Shown piece after piece: positions 19,770 through 30,328 of a stretch of 46,933 nt of DNA (position 1 is the stretch's first letter; each line of letters begins with the position of its first letter). This DNA is from Actinomycetota bacterium (GTDB lineage Bacteria > Actinomycetota > Actinomycetes > Nanopelagicales > Nanopelagicaceae), in NCBI GenBank assembly GCA_947450175.1, contig CANFUR010000002.1:1-46933 (forward strand), in the 5' to 3' direction. Below the pieces are notes generated by a model. The model saw only the letters and a list, made by a program, of their open reading frames with translations, was not told the origin of the DNA and did no database searches. The position numbers were made by a program, and so were the translations under genes.

Positions 19770-20251
19770 ATATGTCTGGGATCCGCGTAGCCGTTAAAGA
19801 AGATGGACCACGCATCCTGCAACTCATTAAAGATTTAGCAGAGTATGAAAAAGCACCGCTAGAAGCTAAAGCCACATTGCAACAAATTGAAGAAACAATA
19901 TTTAGCGACAATCCAACCGCCTTTTGCCATGTTGCCGAAGTAGATGGCCAAGTAATCGGAATTGCTATCTGGTTCCTTAATTACTCAACATGGCTTGGTA
20001 AACCCGGAATGTATTTAGAAGATCTCTATGTTGATCCTGATTACCGTGGCAAAGGTTTCGGAATGGGATTTCTAAAGACTCTTGCAAAAATCTGCGTTGA
20101 GCGCGGGTACGAAAGATTCCAATGGTGGGTTCTAGATTGGAATGAACCGTCAATTAAGCTCTATAAATCCATTGGCGCAATACCAATGGATGAATGGACA
20201 GTTTTCCGACTTAGTGGCGATCCATTAAAGGTTTTTGCCGGTGACGCTTAA
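19766..20251 (+). CDS. GNAT family N-acetyltransferase (diamine acetyltransferase-like)
   Basis: GNAT fold motifs MYLEDLYVDPDYRGKGFGMGFLKTLAKIC. Confidence 0.87.
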   Translation: MNMSGIRVAVKEDGPRILQLIKDLAEYEKAPLEAKATLQQIEETIFSDNPTAFCHVAEVDGQVIGIAIWFLNYSTWLGKPGMYLEDLYVDPDYRGKGFGMGFLKTLAKICVERGYERFQWWVLDWNEPSIKLYKSIGAIPMDEWTVFRLSGDPLKVFAGDA

Positions 20252-20769
20252 ATAGTTGGAATCACAATCTCGTTGTACTGCATAAATCCTGGCTTAAATG
20301 GTGGATCAAAGCGGGCAACTCTGGTTTCGTCAGAGAGTGTCACGTTTTCCTTTTCGGCCGCAGCACGAAGTTCGGCAATTTTCTTAGCAGACAACGCGGT
20401 AGTTGCTTTCCCACGAAATGATGCAGCAACACAAATCTCTGCACCAAGTTCACGCAAGACAACACTTGAATTAATTGGAAGGGGCATGTCTGCAAGTGAG
20501 CTTCCTGCGGGCATTACAAATGAGACAAACCACTCATCTTCATTGAGGTTATCGAATCTTTGTGCAGTTATTACAGGAGCAGTCATGGCTATTTTTGCTT
20601 CAGTTTTATTACCTTTTGAAATGTAGCTAAAGAGTGAACCGAAAGCAGAACTTGCTGCATCTGAGTACTTAGATGAAGTTTTAACTTCAGCAATTACACA
20701 AGGCGCATATTCACGAATTTCAAACTCTGAATAAGTTTTTAATATTCGAAATTCTTGTCTTTTAGTCAT
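20248..20769 (-). CDS. SOUL family heme-binding protein
   Basis: FEIREYAPCVIAEV..., IAMTAPVITAQ, FVMPAGSSLADMPLPINSSV pattern of SOUL/HBP proteins. Confidence 0.87.
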   Translation of the reverse strand: MTKRQEFRILKTYSEFEIREYAPCVIAEVKTSSKYSDAASSAFGSLFSYISKGNKTEAKIAMTAPVITAQRFDNLNEDEWFVSFVMPAGSSLADMPLPINSSVVLRELGAEICVAASFRGKATTALSAKKIAELRAAAEKENVTLSDETRVARFDPPFKPGFMQYNEIVIPTI

Positions 20770-20792
20770 AGTTAGAGAATACCCTGCTGTTG

Positions 20793-21860
20793 TTAAATTG
20801 CCTTCACGTTTATTGTATGCCAGCCCTCTGCACCGTTAGGAAGAATGGGCACGTTGGCTTGTGATTGAACCTTGCCATCACCATCGGTTGCGCGAACAGT
20901 AATACGGTGATTGCCTTTGGTGGCATTCCAATCAATCCACCATTGACGCCATGATGTTTTGGCAATCTCTGGTCCAAGAGTTGCGGTGCGCCATGGTTGA
21001 TTATCAATTTGAATTTCGATTTTAGATATTCCTACTAGCGGGGCCCATGCAACTCCTGCTATTGCAACTGGGCCAATTGAAATCTCTCCATTATTTAAAG
21101 GGGTATCGATTCGAGATTGAGTTTTAATTGGACCGCGTTCTGCCCAACCTTGTTCAATCCAGTACCCATGTTTTTGATCAAAGCGAGTTAGTTCAATTCG
21201 CATAAGCCATTTCGTGGCCGATACATAACCATAAAGCCCAGGCACAATAATTCGTGCAGGCCATCCATGTTTATCTGGCAAAGCTTCACCGTTCATCCCA
21301 ATTGCAATCATCGCATCGCGCCCATCTAAGGCTGCAAGTGGAAAGCCCGCCGAAAATCCATCGACGGAATAGCCCATAACTTGATCTGCATCTGCGTGTG
21401 GCTGGGCTTCTTTGATCAAATCATCTAAACGAATTCCTTGCCATCGTGCATTTCCAACTAATGTGCCGCCAACTTCATTAGAAACGCACGAGATTGTGTC
21501 ATCGAGTTCAAAGGTTGGACGAGCAATTAATTGATCGTAAGTAAGTGTTATTGGTTTAGAAACTAGTCCGACAATTTCTAACTTCCAATTATCTAAAGAA
21601 ATCTGCGGAACGGTGAATGCGGTATCGATTCGAAAGAAATCTTGATTAGGTGTAAATAGTGGTGAAAGTCCCGGTGTTTGTAAGGCAGGATCAAGAGGTG
21701 GTGGCGCAAGTGGTTTTAGAGCTTTAGGAATTGCGGCTTTAACTCTGTTTATCTGTACCACTGCTTTGTGGGTGAGAAGTTTTGCACCGGCAGTTGCTGT
21801 AATAGTCACAGCACCAATTGCACCTACCGCTTTAAATAAGTTACGGCGCGAAATCTGCAT
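20793..21860 (-). CDS. molybdopterin-dependent sulfite-oxidase-like oxidoreductase with Tat-like signal
   Basis: N-terminal ISRRNLFKAVGAIGAV (Tat-like), Mo-ligand Cys context DDTISCVSNEVGG, GWPARIIVPGLYGYVSATKWL, C-terminal Mo-co dimerisation-like domain. Confidence 0.85.
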   Translation of the reverse strand: MQISRRNLFKAVGAIGAVTITATAGAKLLTHKAVVQINRVKAAIPKALKPLAPPPLDPALQTPGLSPLFTPNQDFFRIDTAFTVPQISLDNWKLEIVGLVSKPITLTYDQLIARPTFELDDTISCVSNEVGGTLVGNARWQGIRLDDLIKEAQPHADADQVMGYSVDGFSAGFPLAALDGRDAMIAIGMNGEALPDKHGWPARIIVPGLYGYVSATKWLMRIELTRFDQKHGYWIEQGWAERGPIKTQSRIDTPLNNGEISIGPVAIAGVAWAPLVGISKIEIQIDNQPWRTATLGPEIAKTSWRQWWIDWNATKGNHRITVRATDGDGKVQSQANVPILPNGAEGWHTINVKAI

Positions 21861-21937
21861 AGGCGCAACGGTAACCGTGATTACGTGTCTGGGCCATTGG
21901 AAACTTCTTCAAAGTTTATGTGGCGAAAAATTTAGAT

Positions 21938-24439
21938 TTAAGCGGTTGGTGCTTCAGCTAAATTTTCAGGTGAATCAGGCGTCTCGGCCTTTGCTGCACC
22001 TTTGAATGTGAAGATTGCATCAGTGCCTTCGCCCTCTGCATCTACAACAATGATTTCACCTGCCTTAAGTTCACCGAACAAGATGCGCTCTGAAAGCGCA
22101 TCTTCGATCTCGCGCTGAATTGTGCGACGCAATGGACGAGCACCAAGAAGTGGGTCATAACCGCGTGCAGCAAGTAAATCCTTGGCTGCAGGTGTTAATT
22201 CGATACCCATATCTTTTGCTTGCAAACGATCATCAAGGTTTTTGATCATCAAATCAACAATTTGAATAATCTGATCCTTAGTTAATTGGTGGAAGACGAT
22301 TACGTCATCAATACGGTTAAGGAATTCAGGGCGGAAATGAGACTTAAGCTCCTCATTGACCTTGCCCTTCATGCGCTCGTAATTTGTTTGATCGTCATCG
22401 CTGTTAGCAAAACCAAGACCTAGGCTCTTTGAGATGTCGCGAGTACCAAGGTTTGTAGTCATGATGATGACAGTGTTCTTGAAGTCAACGGTGCGACCTT
22501 GTGAATCCGTTAGGCGACCGTCTTCAAGAACCTGCAACAACGAGTTGAAGATATCTGGATGTGCTTTTTCGATTTCATCGAAAAGAACAACAGAGAATGG
22601 TCGGCGGCGAACTTTTTCAGTTAGCTGTCCACCTTCGTCGTAACCAACATATCCTGGAGGTGCACCGAATAAACGTGATGCGGTGTGACGCTCTGAGTAT
22701 TCAGACATATCCAACTGAATCAAGGCATCTTGATCACCAAATAAGAATGATGCAAGTGTGCGAGAAAGTTCAGTCTTACCAACACCTGACGGTCCAGCGA
22801 AGATAAATGAGCCACCAGGACGGCGTGGATCTTTTAGGCCAGCGCGTGTACGGCGGATTGCTTGTGACAAAGCCTTAATTGCTTGATCTTGTCCAATAAC
22901 TCGGTGATGAAGTTCATCTTCCATACGAAGAAGTCGTGCAGTTTCTTCTTCTGTTAACTTAAAGACTGGAATTCCAGTTGATGCAGAAAGAACTTGGGCG
23001 ATGAGTTCTTCATCAACCTCAGTGACCTTATCCAGATCAGTTGCTTTCCAATTCTTCTCAGCTTCATGCTTTTCAGCGATAAGGGTTTTTTCCTTATCGC
23101 GAAGTGATGCTGCCATTTCAAAGTCTTGACCATCGATTGCAGATTCTTTTTCTTTGCGGGCATCTGCGATTTTGTCATCAAATGCGCGGAGTTCTGCAGG
23201 TGCAGTCATGCGCTTAATGCGAAGACGTGAGCCTGCTTCATCAATTAAATCAATTGCCTTATCTGGTAAGAAACGATCTGATACATAACGATCGGCAAGA
23301 TTTGCCGCTGCTGCTAGTGCGCCATCGGTAATAGATACGCGGTGGTGAGTTTCGTAGCGATCGCGAAGACCCTTCAAAATTTCGATTGTGTGAGCAACTG
23401 ATGGTTCTTTTACTTGAATTGGTTGGAAGCGGCGCTCAAGAGCTGCATCCTTCTCAACATGCTTGCGATACTCATCAAGAGTTGTTGCACCGATAGTCTG
23501 TAATTCACCGCGTGCAAGCATTGGCTTCAAGATGCTGGCTGCATCAATTGCACCTTCTGCAGCACCGGCACCAACAAGTGTGTGAATTTCATCAATAAAA
23601 AGAATGATGTCGCCGCGAGTTTTAATCTCTTTGAGAACTTTCTTCAAGCGCTCTTCGAAATCTCCACGGTAGCGGCTGCCAGCAACAAGTGCACCAAGGT
23701 CTAGTGAGTACAGTTGCTTGTCTTTCAGTGTTTCCGGAACATCGTTCTTGTAAATCGCTTGTGCAAGACCTTCAACGACTGCAGTCTTACCTACACCAGG
23801 TTCACCGATTAGAACTGGATTATTTTTTGTGCGACGTGAAAGAACTTGCATCACACGTTCAATTTCATTTTCGCGACCAATAACTGGGTCAAGCTTTCCT
23901 TCGCGGGCAGCTTGAGTCAGGTTGCGACCAAATTGATCAAGTACCAAAGATGTTGAAGGTGTTCCTTCGGCTGGGCCACCTGTTTGTACAGCTTCTTTAC
24001 CTTGGTAACCAGAAAGCAATTGAATAACTTGTTGGCGAACGCGGTTAAGGTCAGCACCAAGCTTTACAAGAACCTGTGCAGCAACACCTTCACCTTCGCG
24101 GATAAGACCAAGCAAAATATGTTCGGTACCAATGTAATTGTGACCAAGTTGCAACGCTTCGCGAAGTGAAAGTTCTAGAACTTTCTTTGCACGCGGTGTA
24201 AATGGGATATGTCCACTTGGTGCTTGCTGACCTTGTCCGATAATTTCTTCAACTTGTGCGCGAACGCCTTCAAGTGAAATACCGAGAGATTCGAGACCCT
24301 TTGCAGCAACGCCTTCACCTTCATGAATTAAGCCGAGCAGAATGTGCTCAGTGCCGATGTAGTTGTGATTGAGCATGCGAGCTTCTTCTTGGGCCAGCAC
24401 AACAACGCGACGGGCTCGATCTGTAAAGCGCTCAAACAT
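21938..24439 (-). CDS. clpC: ATP-dependent Clp protease ATP-binding subunit ClpC
   Basis: Clp-N repeats, Walker [14 protein letters not shown] and [15 protein letters not shown]-like middle domain, [32 protein letters not shown] start. Confidence 0.97.
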   Translation of the reverse strand: MFERFTDRARRVVVLAQEEARMLNHNYIGTEHILLGLIHEGEGVAAKGLESLGISLEGVRAQVEEIIGQGQQAPSGHIPFTPRAKKVLELSLREALQLGHNYIGTEHILLGLIREGEGVAAQVLVKLGADLNRVRQQVIQLLSGYQGKEAVQTGGPAEGTPSTSLVLDQFGRNLTQAAREGKLDPVIGRENEIERVMQVLSRRTKNNPVLIGEPGVGKTAVVEGLAQAIYKNDVPETLKDKQLYSLDLGALVAGSRYRGDFEERLKKVLKEIKTRGDIILFIDEIHTLVGAGAAEGAIDAASILKPMLARGELQTIGATTLDEYRKHVEKDAALERRFQPIQVKEPSVAHTIEILKGLRDRYETHHRVSITDGALAAAANLADRYVSDRFLPDKAIDLIDEAGSRLRIKRMTAPAELRAFDDKIADARKEKESAIDGQDFEMAASLRDKEKTLIAEKHEAEKNWKATDLDKVTEVDEELIAQVLSASTGIPVFKLTEEETARLLRMEDELHHRVIGQDQAIKALSQAIRRTRAGLKDPRRPGGSFIFAGPSGVGKTELSRTLASFLFGDQDALIQLDMSEYSERHTASRLFGAPPGYVGYDEGGQLTEKVRRRPFSVVLFDEIEKAHPDIFNSLLQVLEDGRLTDSQGRTVDFKNTVIIMTTNLGTRDISKSLGLGFANSDDDQTNYERMKGKVNEELKSHFRPEFLNRIDDVIVFHQLTKDQIIQIVDLMIKNLDDRLQAKDMGIELTPAAKDLLAARGYDPLLGARPLRRTIQREIEDALSERILFGELKAGEIIVVDAEGEGTDAIFTFKGAAKAETPDSPENLAEAPTA

Positions 24440-24565
24440 GGGCGGGGCTCTCTTCCTGTGGTCTTCGCTTTAGCCTAATACCTGCAGGGTCACGCTCGCG
24501 AGGTGGAAAGCTACTGACTTCTACAACCCAAGAGGTGGGCGATTTATGCCCGGCTGTGGCTATAT

Positions 24566-25063
24566 CTAGGCTAGTTTTTTGAGCATTCTGGTGTTGCCCA
24601 AGGTATTTGGCTTCACAGATTCAAGATCCAAGAACTCGGCCACACCAGCATCATATGAGCGCAAAAGTTCGGAATACACCGCAGGGTCAACCGGAGTTCC
24701 TTCAATTACTTCAAAGCCGTGGGAGCCAAAGAACTCGGTTTGAAACGTAAGACAGAAAATCTTCTCTACGCCAACTTCGCTAGCACGTTTAATGATCGCT
24801 TCTAGGATTTTATGGCCGATTCCTTGGCGATTTAATTCTTTCTTGACCGCAACTGTGCGAACTTCAGCTAAATCTTCCCAAAGTATGTGTAGCGCTCCGC
24901 AACCAACAACTGCGCCATCAAGTTCTGCAACTACAAACTCTTGCACGCTTTCATAAAGAGTCACAGTTTCTTTTGCAAGCATTTGTCCGGGTGCAGCATA
25001 TGAATCTACAAGCGCGCGGATAGATTTAACATCCTTTGTTTTTGCTGGACGAACAACAAGCAT
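24566..25063 (-). CDS. argA: amino-acid N-acetyltransferase (short, Rv2747-type ArgA)
   Basis: VTLYESVQEFVVAELDGAVVGCGALHILWEDLAEVRTVAV and ETFFGSHGF-like/SYDAGVAEFLDLESVKPNTLGNTRML, resembling actinobacterial ArgA. Confidence 0.85.
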   Translation of the reverse strand: MLVVRPAKTKDVKSIRALVDSYAAPGQMLAKETVTLYESVQEFVVAELDGAVVGCGALHILWEDLAEVRTVAVKKELNRQGIGHKILEAIIKRASEVGVEKIFCLTFQTEFFGSHGFEVIEGTPVDPAVYSELLRSYDAGVAEFLDLESVKPNTLGNTRMLKKLA

Positions 25064-25065
25064 TC

Positions 25066-26571
25066 TTATTCGACCTCTGGCTTTACTAGTGGGAACAAAA
25101 TTGTTTCGCGAATTCCAAGTCCGGTTAGCGCCATTAGTAAACGATCGACGCCCATTCCCATTCCACCAGTCGGTGGCATTCCGAACTCCATTGCTCGCAA
25201 GAAGTCTTCATCAACTTGCATCGCTTCAAGATCACCTTTTGATCCAAGAGTTGCTTGTTCTACTAAACGATCACGTTGAATCACTGGATCAATTAACTCT
25301 GAATACCCTGTTGCAAGTTCGAAACCATCCACATAAAGATCCCATTTTTCTGCAACTCCAGGAAGTTCACGGTGTGCTCGAACAAGTGGTGATGTGTCTA
25401 CCGGGAAGCCCATAACGAATGTTGGAGCAATCAACTGATCCTTGGCAACGTGCTCAAAGATTTCTTCAGCTAATTTTCCTGTAATCCACTTAGGATCAAT
25501 TTTCATTCCTAGCTTTGTTGCAATTGCTTTTAACTCATCAATCGGAGTCAGCGCAGTTACAGTTTGGCCAACACCTTCAGAGATAGCGTCATACAAGGAT
25601 ATTTCGCGCCAAGTTCCGCCTAAGTCTGCTTGGCGACCATCGTGATGAGTAACAACATGAGAACCTGCAACTGCCATCGCTGCATTTTGAACAAGCTCGC
25701 GCGTTAAGTCCGCGATTGTTCTCCAATCTCCATAGGCCATATAGCTCTCGATCATTGCAAATTCTGGTGAATGTGAGGAGTCGGCACCTTCATTGCGGAA
25801 ATTTCGATTGATTTCAAATACACGTTCAATACCGCCTACTACACAGCGCTTTAAAAATAACTCTGGTGCGATGCGTAGAAAAAGCTCCATGTCATAAGCG
25901 TTTGAGAAAGATTTAAATGGGCGTGCAGCAGCTCCACCATGCATAACCTGCAACATTGGTGTTTCTACTTCGGTGAAGTCTTGGTTATGGAAAGTTTCAC
26001 GTAAAGAGCGCATCACTTGCGGGCGCAATCGTGCATTAGTGCGAGCTTCAGGTCGAACAATTAAATCTACATAACGCATACGTACACGCGTTTCTTCAGA
26101 CATTGGCTTGTGATCGTTAGGCAATGGACGAAGTGATTTGGATGCTAAGGTCCATGAGTTTGCAAGGATAGAAAGTTCTCCACGTTTTGAGGTAATAATT
26201 TCGCCGGTAACAGAAACAATGTCACCCAAATCAATATCTGATTTCCAAGAATCAATAGATTCTTGACCAACTTTGTCCAATGAAAACATTGCTTGAAGTT
26301 CTGTGCCATCGCCCTCACGCAAAGTTGCAAAACAAAGCTTTCCAGTATCACGCTTAAAAATAATACGACCAGTTAAGGATTCAACATCTCCCGTAGCAAC
26401 ATCAATTTCAAGTGCTGAATACTTTTCGCGAACTTCTTTTAAAGTTTTAGTTCGGGGCACAGAAACTGGGTAAGGCTCGGTCCCACCGGCAAGTAGGGCT
26501 ACGCGCTTTTCACGGCGAATACGAAGCTGCTCAGGCAGATCCTCTTCGACAGGTGTGTTTTCTGTGCTCAT
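25066..26571 (-). CDS. lysS: lysyl-tRNA synthetase (class II)
   Basis: Class II aaRS motifs (FRNEGADSSHSPEFAMIESYMAYGD, GMGMGVDRLLMALTG), OB-fold N-terminus. Confidence 0.95.
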   Translation of the reverse strand: MSTENTPVEEDLPEQLRIRREKRVALLAGGTEPYPVSVPRTKTLKEVREKYSALEIDVATGDVESLTGRIIFKRDTGKLCFATLREGDGTELQAMFSLDKVGQESIDSWKSDIDLGDIVSVTGEIITSKRGELSILANSWTLASKSLRPLPNDHKPMSEETRVRMRYVDLIVRPEARTNARLRPQVMRSLRETFHNQDFTEVETPMLQVMHGGAAARPFKSFSNAYDMELFLRIAPELFLKRCVVGGIERVFEINRNFRNEGADSSHSPEFAMIESYMAYGDWRTIADLTRELVQNAAMAVAGSHVVTHHDGRQADLGGTWREISLYDAISEGVGQTVTALTPIDELKAIATKLGMKIDPKWITGKLAEEIFEHVAKDQLIAPTFVMGFPVDTSPLVRAHRELPGVAEKWDLYVDGFELATGYSELIDPVIQRDRLVEQATLGSKGDLEAMQVDEDFLRAMEFGMPPTGGMGMGVDRLLMALTGLGIRETILFPLVKPEVE

Positions 26572-26592
26572 AATGTGCCGAAGTCTACCGAC

Positions 26593-27357
26593 TCAAGCAT
26601 TTCGTTCGTGAATCAGACGTAGGCCTATCAGAGTTAAATCCGGCTCATGATGGTCAATTGTTTCTGAAACACCAATAATCAAAGGGGCCAAGCCGCCCGT
26701 AGCGATAACTGTTGGCGCCGCTGAATAGCTTTCAAGAAGTTCGGCCGAAATTCGATCAACTAATCCATCTACTTGGCCTGCAAATCCAAAGATAGTTCCA
26801 GATTGCAGAGCTTCAACCGTATTTTTACCAATAACATTTTTTGGGCGAACTAGTTCAACTTTGCGCAACTGTGCAGCACGAGCAGCAAGTGCATCAACGG
26901 AGATTTCGATTCCAGGTGCTAGGGCGCCACCTAAAAATTCGCCCTTGGGCGAAACAACATCGAGATTAGTTGAAGTGCCAAAATCAACCACTATTGCAGG
27001 GCCACCATAAAGTGTGTGAGCGGCAAGGGTATTAACGATGCGATCTGCACCGATTTCTTTTGGATTATCGACCAGCAATGGCACTCCTGTTTTGATTCCA
27101 GGTTCCACTATTGTCACTCTGGTATCTGAAAAATAATCATCGATCATTGAGCGAAGTTCGCGAAGTGTTGCAGGCACTGTTGAGCACACTGATAATCCAG
27201 TAATTTCATAGCCCTCTACGAGTGAGCGGTATTGCAACCAAAGTTCATCGGCAGTGCTTCGAGGATCGGTCTTAACGCGCCAGGAACGTGCAAGTTCGGT
27301 GCCATTGAATACTCCAAGCACAGTATTTGTATTACCAACATCGATTGTAAGCAACAT
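26593..27357 (-). CDS. coaX: type III pantothenate kinase
   Basis: MLLTIDVGNTNTVLGVF, GADRIVNTLAAHTLYGGPAIVVDFGTSTNLDVV. Confidence 0.95.
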   Translation of the reverse strand: MLLTIDVGNTNTVLGVFNGTELARSWRVKTDPRSTADELWLQYRSLVEGYEITGLSVCSTVPATLRELRSMIDDYFSDTRVTIVEPGIKTGVPLLVDNPKEIGADRIVNTLAAHTLYGGPAIVVDFGTSTNLDVVSPKGEFLGGALAPGIEISVDALAARAAQLRKVELVRPKNVIGKNTVEALQSGTIFGFAGQVDGLVDRISAELLESYSAAPTVIATGGLAPLIIGVSETIDHHEPDLTLIGLRLIHERNA

Positions 27358-28107
27358 TTAGACTCCCATTTTCATATTGTCAATCAAGCGAACACCATCA
27401 ATCCAGCCAGCGATAATCCCGCGCTTATTGCGAACATCATCTGTGGCAATTTCAAAAGTATCTTCATCAATAATCGTTGCGTAATCTTTTTTAAATCCGG
27501 CTTCAGTTGAAAGCGTTGTATCCATGACTTCTTGCGCAATCGCAATAGTTGGAGCCAGGCGAGCCGCAGCTAATGCACGGTGAATAACGTTTGCACTTAC
27601 CCGGCCTTGTTCGGTTAGGCGCACATTGCGTGACGAAAGAGCAAGACCATCAAATTCGCGCACAGTTGGCACACCAATAATTTCCACGGAACTTTTCATC
27701 GCCTTGATAATTGCAAGCTGTTGAAAATCTTTCTCGCCAAACACGGCCATCGCAGGTTTAACGATTTCAAACAAGCGATTGACGACAGTTACGACACCAT
27801 CAAAATGTTCCGGCCGTGCATGACCTTCAAATAAATTACCTAACGAACCTGCGCTTAACTTCTTGATTTCACCTGGGTAAATCTCTTCATAATCAGGCAT
27901 CCAAACTTCCGTGGCACCAGCCAAAGTTGCTAATTGAATATCTCTCTCAGGGCTGCGCGGATACTTTTCAAGATCATCGATATTTTCAAACTGAAGCGGA
28001 TTTATAAAAATACTTACGACAACTTCTTTGCTCAAACTGCGCGCACGTTTGATCAACGCTTGGTGGCCTTTATGCAAGGCGCCCATTGTCGGCACTAATA
28101 CAGTCAT
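27358..28107 (-). CDS. panC: pantothenate synthetase (N-terminally short)
   Basis: VPTMGALHKGHQALI (HxGH), SIFINPLQFE, GEKDFQQLAIIKAM. Starts right at the VPTMGALH motif. Confidence 0.93.
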   Translation of the reverse strand: MTVLVPTMGALHKGHQALIKRARSLSKEVVVSIFINPLQFENIDDLEKYPRSPERDIQLATLAGATEVWMPDYEEIYPGEIKKLSAGSLGNLFEGHARPEHFDGVVTVVNRLFEIVKPAMAVFGEKDFQQLAIIKAMKSSVEIIGVPTVREFDGLALSSRNVRLTEQGRVSANVIHRALAAARLAPTIAIAQEVMDTTLSTEAGFKKDYATIIDEDTFEIATDDVRNKRGIIAGWIDGVRLIDNMKMGV

Positions 28108-28159
28108 CGTGTGGCTCCAGTCCTTTCAGGTACCGGGCAAGATATGGCTAAGTTTAGGG

Positions 28160-28609
28160 TTACTTAGGTAATTGCTCCAAAAGCTCGGCAATTTTCCCAT
28201 GCGTAATGAGTATCGCATCAGGTTCAATCTCATGCCAAGGCTCTAAAACAAAGCGTCGCTCATGTGCTCGAGGATGTGGGAGTTGGAGCTCGTCACTAGC
28301 ACTAAGCAATGATCCAAATTGAATGAGATCCAGATCAATAGTTCGTGGACCCCATTGCTCAATGCGTTCGCGGCCCATTGATTTTTCGATGCCGTGCAAA
28401 AGTGCTAGTAAATCAACAGCTGGCAAATCACTTTCAACTACACACACAGCATTTAAGTAATCAGGTTGTTCAGGGCCGCCCACTGGAGCCGTTGAGTAAT
28501 AAGAAGATACATCTAGAAACTCTGTGGCTTCTTTTAGTAATGCAACGGCTAAATCTAAATTTTCTTTGGGATCACCGATATTTGCCCCTAGAGCAATAAC
28601 TGCTTTCAT
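28160..28609 (-). CDS. folK: 2-amino-4-hydroxy-6-hydroxymethyldihydropteridine pyrophosphokinase
   Basis: ALGANIGDPKENL, GPRTIDLDLIQFG, LPHPRAHERRFVLEP. Confidence 0.96.
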   Translation of the reverse strand: MKAVIALGANIGDPKENLDLAVALLKEATEFLDVSSYYSTAPVGGPEQPDYLNAVCVVESDLPAVDLLALLHGIEKSMGRERIEQWGPRTIDLDLIQFGSLLSASDELQLPHPRAHERRFVLEPWHEIEPDAILITHGKIAELLEQLPK

Positions 28610-28968
28610 CGCGTGCGAGTGACCTGAACAGCGATATCTTTTAAAACTGCAGTGACCGGTGCTTGTGGTTTATGAACTGTCACAGTTACAGCAGACACTT
28701 TGATATGTGCTTTAAGAATGTTTTCGGCGATTCGGCCAGCTAATTTTTCAATAAGATTTACGGGATCAGAAGTAATATGTGTGAAAACTAAATCTGTTAT
28801 TTCGCCATAGTTCACTGTGTCATCAATTAGATCACTGCGTGAAGCCGGTGCTAAATCAACAGTTAGCGCAACATCAACATAAAAATCCTGTCCATCGCGG
28901 CGTTCATGTTCAAATAATCCGTGATAGCCAAAACCATGTATCCCGGTTAGAAATATCTGATCGCTCAT
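28606..28968 (-). CDS. folB: dihydroneopterin aldolase
   Basis: GIHGFGYHGLFEHERRDGQDFYVDV; overlaps folK and folP by 4 nt. Confidence 0.94.
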   Translation of the reverse strand: MSDQIFLTGIHGFGYHGLFEHERRDGQDFYVDVALTVDLAPASRSDLIDDTVNYGEITDLVFTHITSDPVNLIEKLAGRIAENILKAHIKVSAVTVTVHKPQAPVTAVLKDIAVQVTRTR

Positions 28969-29720
28969 ACTTTTAACGCATCCTTATGTGGCTTCACAGA
29001 ATGAACTCTAACTCCCCAAATGCCAGAAGTAGATAGTCGTTTGGTCAGCCGGATAGTTGCAGCTTCACGTTCATCTGGATTATCTCCTCCTAGAAAACGT
29101 TTGCGCGAAGCCCCGATTAATACGGGATAACCCATAGCCACAAATTTATCGATGGAATCGAGGATGTCCCAGTTGTGTTGAGCATCTTTAGCAAAACCAA
29201 GACCTGGATCAATAATTAATTTGTCTTTAGTAATTCCAGCATATAAGGCTGCACTAATACGCTCTTGGAGTTCGGATATCACATCCTTAACTACATCGTC
29301 ATAAACGGCTAAAGAGTTCATATCTTTTGAATGTCCACGCCAGTGCATTGCAATGTATGGGACCTGCAACTCTGCTGCGGTAGTTAACATCTTTGGATCA
29401 GCTAATCCCCCACTGACATCGTTAATTATTTGAGCACCGGCTTCAATCGCAGCTTTAGCCGTGCTTGCACGCATTGTGTCGATGCTCATCCGCACACCGC
29501 TTTTAGCCAACTCTTTAATGACTGGGATTACACGATCAAACTCTTCTGCTTCTGATACACGTTCGGCACCGGGTTTAGTTGATTCACCACCAATATCAAT
29601 AATGTCAACACCCTCTGCCAACATGTCATGGGCACGACGAACTGCGGCTTCAAAATCATTGTGGCGTCCACCATCGGCAAATGAATCAGGTGTCACATTC
29701 AAAATTCCCATGACAATCAT
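28965..29720 (-). CDS. folP: dihydropteroate synthase
   Basis: MGILNVTPDSFADGGRH, DIGGESTKPGAERV, LIDPGLGFAKD motifs. Confidence 0.96.
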   Translation of the reverse strand: MIVMGILNVTPDSFADGGRHNDFEAAVRRAHDMLAEGVDIIDIGGESTKPGAERVSEAEEFDRVIPVIKELAKSGVRMSIDTMRASTAKAAIEAGAQIINDVSGGLADPKMLTTAAELQVPYIAMHWRGHSKDMNSLAVYDDVVKDVISELQERISAALYAGITKDKLIIDPGLGFAKDAQHNWDILDSIDKFVAMGYPVLIGASRKRFLGGDNPDEREAATIRLTKRLSTSGIWGVRVHSVKPHKDALKV

Positions 29721-29725
29721 GGTGG

Positions 29726-30328
29726 TTACCGATTTGTAATTAAGCTAATCGCTTCAGCACGTGTGACAGTATTTTGTAGGACCCCACGTACCGCACTCGT
29801 TGTTGTGCGAGCATGAGATTTTTTAACTCCACGCATCGACATACATAAGTGCTCACAATCAATGATCACAATTACGCCTAATGGATTTAAAATATTAACC
29901 ATCGCATCAGCAATCTGTGTAGTAAGACGCTCTTGCACTTGTGGCCTGCGTGAATACATATCCACTAAACGCGCAATCTTTGAAAGCCCAGTAATTTTTC
30001 CGCTCGGGATATAACCAACGTGTGCCACACCATGAAAAGGTGTTAAGTGGTGTTCGCAATGGGAAAAAATCTCAATATCGCGCACAATTACTAGTTCTTC
30101 ATGCCCTATATCAAAAGTTGTAGTCAGCACATCTTCAGGTGATTGCCACAAACCTTCAAAATTTTCCTTCATTGCACGTGCGACACGTGCTGGAGTTTCC
30201 TTAAGACCTTCGCGATCTGGATCTTCACCGAGAGCCAATAAGAGTTCACGAACTGCTCTCTCGGCGCGTTCTTGGTCATATGGACCCTTGGCGCGACCAT
30301 CAGTGACGGAAACTTTACTTATCGTCAC
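29726..30328 (-). CDS. folE: GTP cyclohydrolase I
   Basis: [47 protein letters not shown] start at 30328 is my preferred start; the ORF track begins at 30373 inside ftsH. Confidence 0.93.
   Translation of the reverse strand: MTISKVSVTDGRAKGPYDQERAERAVRELLLALGEDPDREGLKETPARVARAMKENFEGLWQSPEDVLTTTFDIGHEELVIVRDIEIFSHCEHHLTPFHGVAHVGYIPSGKITGLSKIARLVDMYSRRPQVQERLTTQIADAMVNILNPLGVIVIIDCEHLCMSMRGVKKSHARTTTSAVRGVLQNTVTRAEAISLITNR

Noticed and set aside
24440-24565. Hairpin GGGC-ATAAATC-GCCC (minus strand) between argA and clpC as a terminator, and a possible ClgR box upstream of clpC
   Set aside because: Only a 4-bp stem with no T-tract. The CGCGAGCG segment does not fit the CGC-N5-GCG type spacing I know for ClgR.
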